Shown in pieces: positions 14,466 through 14,973 of a stretch of 14,973 nucleotides of DNA. Location of the stretch: NCBI GenBank assembly GCA_900754255.1, contig CAAECI010000060.1, positions 1 to 14,973 of the forward strand, written 5' to 3'. Source of the stretch: an uncultured Succinivibrio sp. Its GTDB lineage: Bacteria; Pseudomonadota; Gammaproteobacteria; Enterobacterales; Succinivibrionaceae. Each line of letters opens with the position of its first letter. Position 1 is the stretch's first letter. Below the pieces are notes generated by a model, which saw only the letters and a program-made list of their open reading frames with translations, did no database searches and was not told the DNA's origin. The translations under genes were made by a program, and so were the position numbers.

Positions 14466-14509
14466 TTGCTGACAAAATTTTTATACCTGCGTTGTATGTT
14501 TGTCAGCAA
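14466..14509. repeat. 11-bp inverted repeat flanking a candidate promoter
   Basis: TTGCTGACAAA (14466-14476) and TTTGTCAGCAA (14499-14509) are perfect inverted copies 22 bases apart. On the minus strand the upstream arm supplies a possible -35 (TTGCTG, 14504-14509), and TATAAA (14480-14485), 18 bp away, is a possible -10 inside the spacer. This would drive the transposase-like gene and could be a two-armed operator. Insertion-sequence ends are less likely, since no matching copy is seen beyond the other side of the gene. Confidence 0.55.
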
Positions 14510-14699
14510 GCGATTTGATTGTATCCTAATTTGTCGCAAAATGGTTAACAAGTTGCTGAGGACGAAATTCTCAATTCCATCGTCATAATCTCGGTAATAA
14601 TAATGATCGGAGTTCCCTATGAAATAGTAGCTTTTTAACTGATTTTAAAACTAATTTTATAATTTAGGTCAGAATTGTATAAAAAAAGTGAAAAAGCAC
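14510..14699. other. AT-rich intergenic stretch without a recognisable gene
   Basis: No convincing gene is seen between the inverted repeat and the tRNA promoter. The part from 14630 to 14690 is very AT-rich, with runs of A and T that could act as an UP element for the tRNA promoter. A 65-codon plus-strand frame starting at a TTG (14391-14588) runs into this area but lacks a ribosome-binding site and protein-like composition. Confidence 0.6.
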
Positions 14700-14727
14700 T
14701 TGCAAAACTTTAGAAAGTCACTATAAT
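14700..14727 (+). promoter_or_regulatory. tRNA-Gly promoter
   Basis: TTGCAA (14700-14705) and a perfect TATAAT (14722-14727) are separated by 16 bp, with AT-rich DNA upstream. Transcription would start near 14734, a few bases before the mature tRNA. This is the strongest promoter seen in the window. Confidence 0.85.
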
Positions 14728-14741
14728 GGCACTCACTGATT

Positions 14742-14817
14742 GCGGGAATAGCTCAGTTGGTAGAGCATAACCTTGCCATGGTTAGGGTCGCGAGTTCGAA
14801 CCTCGTTTCCCGCTCCA
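14742..14817 (+). tRNA. glyV: tRNA-Gly (anticodon GCC)
   Basis: The 76-base sequence folds as a complete cloverleaf. The acceptor stem GCGGGAA (14742-14748) pairs with TTCCCGC (14807-14813), the D-arm spans GCTCAGTTGGTAGAGC (14751-14766), and the anticodon stem TAACC/GGTTA holds the loop TTGCCAT with GCC at 14775-14777. The T-arm carries TTCGAAC, with one G-T pair in its stem. The discriminator base is T, as expected for bacterial tRNA-Gly, and CCA (14815-14817) is encoded. It reads GGC and GGU codons. The symbol is one of several used for this tRNA in E. coli (glyV, glyW, glyX, glyY) and is only indicative. Confidence 0.97.
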
Positions 14818-14827
14818 GTAAATAATT

Positions 14828-14856
14828 AAGGCACCTTAGAGCAAGGTGCTTTTTTT
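14828..14856 (+). terminator. Intrinsic terminator after tRNA-Gly
   Basis: The stem GCACCTT (14831-14837) with AAGGTGC (14843-14849) is extended by a G-T and two A-T pairs and has a 5-base loop. Seven T follow (14850-14856). It ends the single-tRNA transcript 11 bases after the CCA. Confidence 0.9.
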
Positions 14857-14973
14857 ATGTCTGCTGCAACCGATTCAGGCTACATCCCTCCCTAAGATCT
14901 CGTTATTGTTCTTACACGATAGTTTCTCAGCAGCTAGTTAATCCCATTTCATCATCTAAAGTAGCTTTTTTGA

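Noticed and set aside
13325..14525. An 11-base direct repeat TTGATTGTATC at 13325-13335 and 14515-14525 on either side of the transposase-like gene, suggestive of a target-site duplication.
   Set aside because: No terminal inverted repeats adjoin the two copies, and the shared sequence on the minus strand is a -10-like GATACAAT. A chance or promoter-related match is likelier than an insertion footprint.
14927..14973. A possible minus-strand gene end at the right edge, reading KKATLDDEMGLTSC then stop.
   Set aside because: Only about 15 codons are visible, and an open frame of that length is expected by chance about half the time. No terminator is seen on that side except the tRNA terminator.
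1..14973. CRISPR arrays, rRNA genes, prophage genes or an intact insertion sequence.
   Set aside because: No regularly spaced repeats, rRNA sequence, phage proteins or transposase with complete catalytic motifs were found on either strand.

Overview
The window looks like a chromosomal segment from an anaerobic or facultatively anaerobic gammaproteobacterium. FrdABCD is of the E. coli type, with two separate membrane anchors. PykF and Psd follow E. coli residue numbering almost exactly, and psd lies beside frd as in enteric bacteria. This, together with the AT-rich intergenic DNA, suggests a succinate-forming lineage such as Succinivibrionaceae. That placement is inference; no rRNA is present to confirm it.

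Region A (about 1-7237) is a catabolic locus. A DeoR/GlpR-family regulator (minus strand) is divergent from a six-gene plus-strand operon: TRAP small permease, TRAP large permease, D-2-hydroxyacid dehydrogenase, TRAP periplasmic binding protein, FGGY-family kinase and HpcH/HpaI-type aldolase. The divergent spacer carries three copies of a TATGATCATA palindrome, placed next to the predicted promoters, with centres 22 and 62 bp apart. A hairpin follows the binding-protein gene and a strong terminator closes the operon. The genes fit uptake of an unknown sugar acid or hydroxy acid, redox change at C2, phosphorylation, and retro-aldol cleavage to a 2-oxoacid and an aldehyde. The substrate is not known.

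Region B (about 7236-13356, minus strand) is core anaerobic metabolism and membrane synthesis. It holds pykF, the frdABCD operon (fumarate reductase) and psd (phosphatidylserine decarboxylase), each with its own candidate promoter. Clear terminators separate frd from pykF and pykF from region A. Pyruvate kinase and fumarate reductase are two outlets of the phosphoenolpyruvate/succinate branch.

Region C (13366-14973) holds a transposase-like gene with an IS1634-type N-terminus but no recognisable DDE catalytic domain. Upstream of it is an 11-bp inverted repeat flanking a likely promoter -10. Then comes a well-formed tRNA-Gly(GCC) with strong promoter and terminator. No CRISPR array, rRNA or intact insertion sequence is visible.
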